A DNA stretch of 15,585 nucleotides from JAWLGJ01 sp041685145 (GTDB taxonomy: Bacteria; Pseudomonadota; Alphaproteobacteria; Rhodospirillales; Magnetospirillaceae), in NCBI GenBank assembly GCA_041685145.1, contig JAWLGJ010000056.1:1-15585 (forward strand). Direction: 5' to 3'. Numbering within the stretch: the first letter of the stretch is position 1; every line of letters begins with the position of its first letter. The position numbers and the translations under genes are program-made. Below are positions 14,178-15,585 of this stretch, piece after piece. Under the pieces are notes generated by a model, which was not told the DNA's origin, ran no database searches, and saw nothing but the letters and a program-made list of their open reading frames with translations.

Positions 14178-15585
14178 CCGCCGCCGCCGCCACGGCCGCC
14201 CCCGGCCCGGTGCCGCGGCCGCATTGGTGGCCGTGGGCGCTGCCCGGCGGGGTGGCCTGGCTGGCGATCTCGGTCGCCGTCGGCCTGATGCAGACGAGCG
14301 ATTTCGTCGGCCCCGACAGCTATATGCGCATGGTCCGGCTGCTGGGCATCCTCGAACGCGGCGGCTGGAACGGCGGCTGGATCGCCGCCGACGGGGCCCC
14401 CTACGGCTATGCGCTGCACTGGACCATGCCCCTGGACCTGCTGATCCTGGCGCTGGCGGCGCCGCTGGCGCCTTTCCTGGGCTGGAGCGAGGCCGCCGTG
14501 GCGGCGGCGCCGGCGGTGGGACCGGCCAGCGGCGTGCTGGCGGTGGCGGCAGCGGTGTGGGCGCTGGCGCCGTTGCGGCAGGAGGACGCCGCCATCGCCG
14601 CCGGGGCGCTGGTCGCCACCGCCCCAATGCTGGCCACCTACGGCATGTGGGGGCGCGTCGATCATCATGTGCTCATCGTCGCCGGCAGCCTGTGGACGCT
14701 GGGGGCGCTGGGGCGCCTCTGGTTGGCCCCCGGCGCGACCGCCGGCGCCCTGCTGGCGGTGGCGGGGGCGCTGACGCTGTGGGTGAGCCTGGAGGCGTTG
14801 CCCCTTGTCGGCCTGGCCTTCGCGGGCGCGGCGCTGCTGGCGGCCTGGTGGCCAGAGCGGTTCGGCCCCGGCGGCGGCGCGCTGGCGCTGTTGGTGCCGG
14901 CGACGGTGGCGGCGGCGCTGATCCTAGACCCGCCCCACGCCGGCATCGCCCCGGACCGGCTGTCCCTGCCGCATCTGGTTTTGGCGGCGGCGGCGGCGCC
15001 GGCGCTGCTGCTGCCGCTGGCGCCGCCCCTACGAACACGGCCGCGCCTGCGGGTGGGGCTGACGCTGGCGGCGGCGGCGGTGGCGGCGGGCGCGACCGTG
15101 GGGCTGTTTCCGGCGGTGCTGAACCCGCTGGGCATCGAGGACGCCGGCGTGATGGCCTTCGTCGTCGAACAGACCAAGGAACTGAAGGCAGTGGAAAACG
15201 CCGCCCAATTCTTCCTGCGCCTGACCCCGCCGCTGCTGGGTCTGGCGGCGCTGACGTGGCTGGCGGCGCGGCAGCGGTCGCGGCCGGCGGCGGTGGCGTT
15301 CGCGGTCGCGGCGCTGATCCTGCTGGCCTATACCGGGCAGGCCTTCCTGCACGCCCGCGTCGCCCTGACCTCCTCGGCCCTGGGCGCCGTTGCCTGCGCT
15401 GTCGCCTGGGGGCGGCTGGCGCCGGCCCTGAAGGGGGGGGCGCGGCTGTCGCTGTTCGCCGCCCTGCTGGCGATGCCCGCCGGGCTGGCGCTGGCGACGC
15501 AGGCGCTGCCCCAGGACGCGGCCGAGCCCCCGGTTCCCTGCGACCTCGCGCCGCTGCTGCCCGCCCTGGAGACCGCCGTCGGCGA
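14174..15585 (+). CDS. Polytopic membrane protein, GT-C (STT3-like) glycosyltransferase candidate, 3' end missing
   Basis: The frame is open from the ATG at 14174 to the window end (470 residues and counting). It is very hydrophobic, with roughly ten or more membrane helices visible. After the first helix (about 21-39) comes a loop with GPDSYMRMVRLLGIL (46-60), then PYGYALHWTMPLDLL (76-90), GRVDHHVLIVAG (160-171) and WVSLEALP (203-210). An acidic first loop with D..Y and a later DHH segment recall the GT-C fold of STT3/AglB oligosaccharyltransferases and relatives, which move glycans from lipid carriers across the membrane. This is inference from motif pattern, not a proven homology. Its start overlaps the stop of the FAD oxidoreductase. 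A run of eight G at 15433-15440 lies in the coding sequence. Alternative: an uncharacterised membrane protein without transferase activity. Confidence 0.7.
   Translation, partial: MTAAAATAAPGPVPRPHWWPWALPGGVAWLAISVAVGLMQTSDFVGPDSYMRMVRLLGILERGGWNGGWIAADGAPYGYALHWTMPLDLLILALAAPLAPFLGWSEAAVAAAPAVGPASGVLAVAAAVWALAPLRQEDAAIAAGALVATAPMLATYGMWGRVDHHVLIVAGSLWTLGALGRLWLAPGATAGALLAVAGALTLWVSLEALPLVGLAFAGAALLAAWWPERFGPGGGALALLVPATVAAALILDPPHAGIAPDRLSLPHLVLAAAAAPALLLPLAPPLRTRPRLRVGLTLAAAAVAAGATVGLFPAVLNPLGIEDAGVMAFVVEQTKELKAVENAAQFFLRLTPPLLGLAALTWLAARQRSRPAAVAFAVAALILLAYTGQAFLHARVALTSSALGAVACAVAWGRLAPALKGGARLSLFAALLAMPAGLALATQALPQDAAEPPVPCDLAPLLPALETAVG

Noticed and set aside
12216..14627. 803-codon open frame on the minus strand across paralogue B, the FAD gene and the GT-C gene
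   Set aside because: It crosses three well-supported genes and has Arg/Pro/His-rich low-complexity translation, typical of antisense frames at this GC content.
1..15585. Mobile element, prophage, CRISPR array, tRNA or rRNA
   Set aside because: No transposase, integrase, phage gene, regular repeat-spacer pattern or tRNA/rRNA-like sequence was seen on either strand.

Overview
The window is very GC-rich and densely coded. It reads as a chromosomal segment of an alphaproteobacterium, most likely of the Rhodospirillales type. The reasons are the gene set and order (ubiG divergent from lysC, followed by ptsP, a RodZ-like gene, ispG and hisS), the alphaproteobacterial style of PtsP and UbiG, and frequent GTG/TTG starts. 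No species can be named from sequence alone.

Left part (1-8077, minus strand): a tight housekeeping operon read from right to left. The order is lysC (aspartate kinase), a nitronate monooxygenase-like FMN enzyme, ptsP (enzyme I of the nitrogen phosphotransferase system), a RodZ-like membrane protein, ispG (MEP isoprenoid pathway) and hisS (cut off by the window edge). Overlapping stop/start codons couple lysC to the oxidoreductase, the oxidoreductase to ptsP, and ispG to hisS. Gaps before the RodZ-like gene and before ispG carry candidate secondary promoters.

Middle (8078-9518): a 203-bp divergent intergenic region separates lysC from ubiG (ubiquinone O-methyltransferase). It holds two overlapping promoter candidates and two GC palindromes. 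Downstream of ubiG is a small gene for a one-TM protein of unknown function.

Right-middle (9519-12515): a less ordinary stretch. Two paralogous exported proteins of unknown function (336 and 341 aa) share four equally placed cysteines. They flank a DUF1178 zinc-ribbon gene on the opposite strand. This is the best candidate for something undescribed in the window.

Right end (12516-15585): an FAD-dependent amine-oxidase/UGM-fold oxidoreductase is coupled by an ATGA overlap to a large polytopic membrane protein that runs off the window. The membrane protein has features reminiscent of GT-C (STT3-like) glycosyltransferases. The pair suggests envelope glycan or glycolipid work.

No tRNA, rRNA, CRISPR array, insertion sequence or phage gene is seen. 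No gene-free stretch exceeds about 205 bp.
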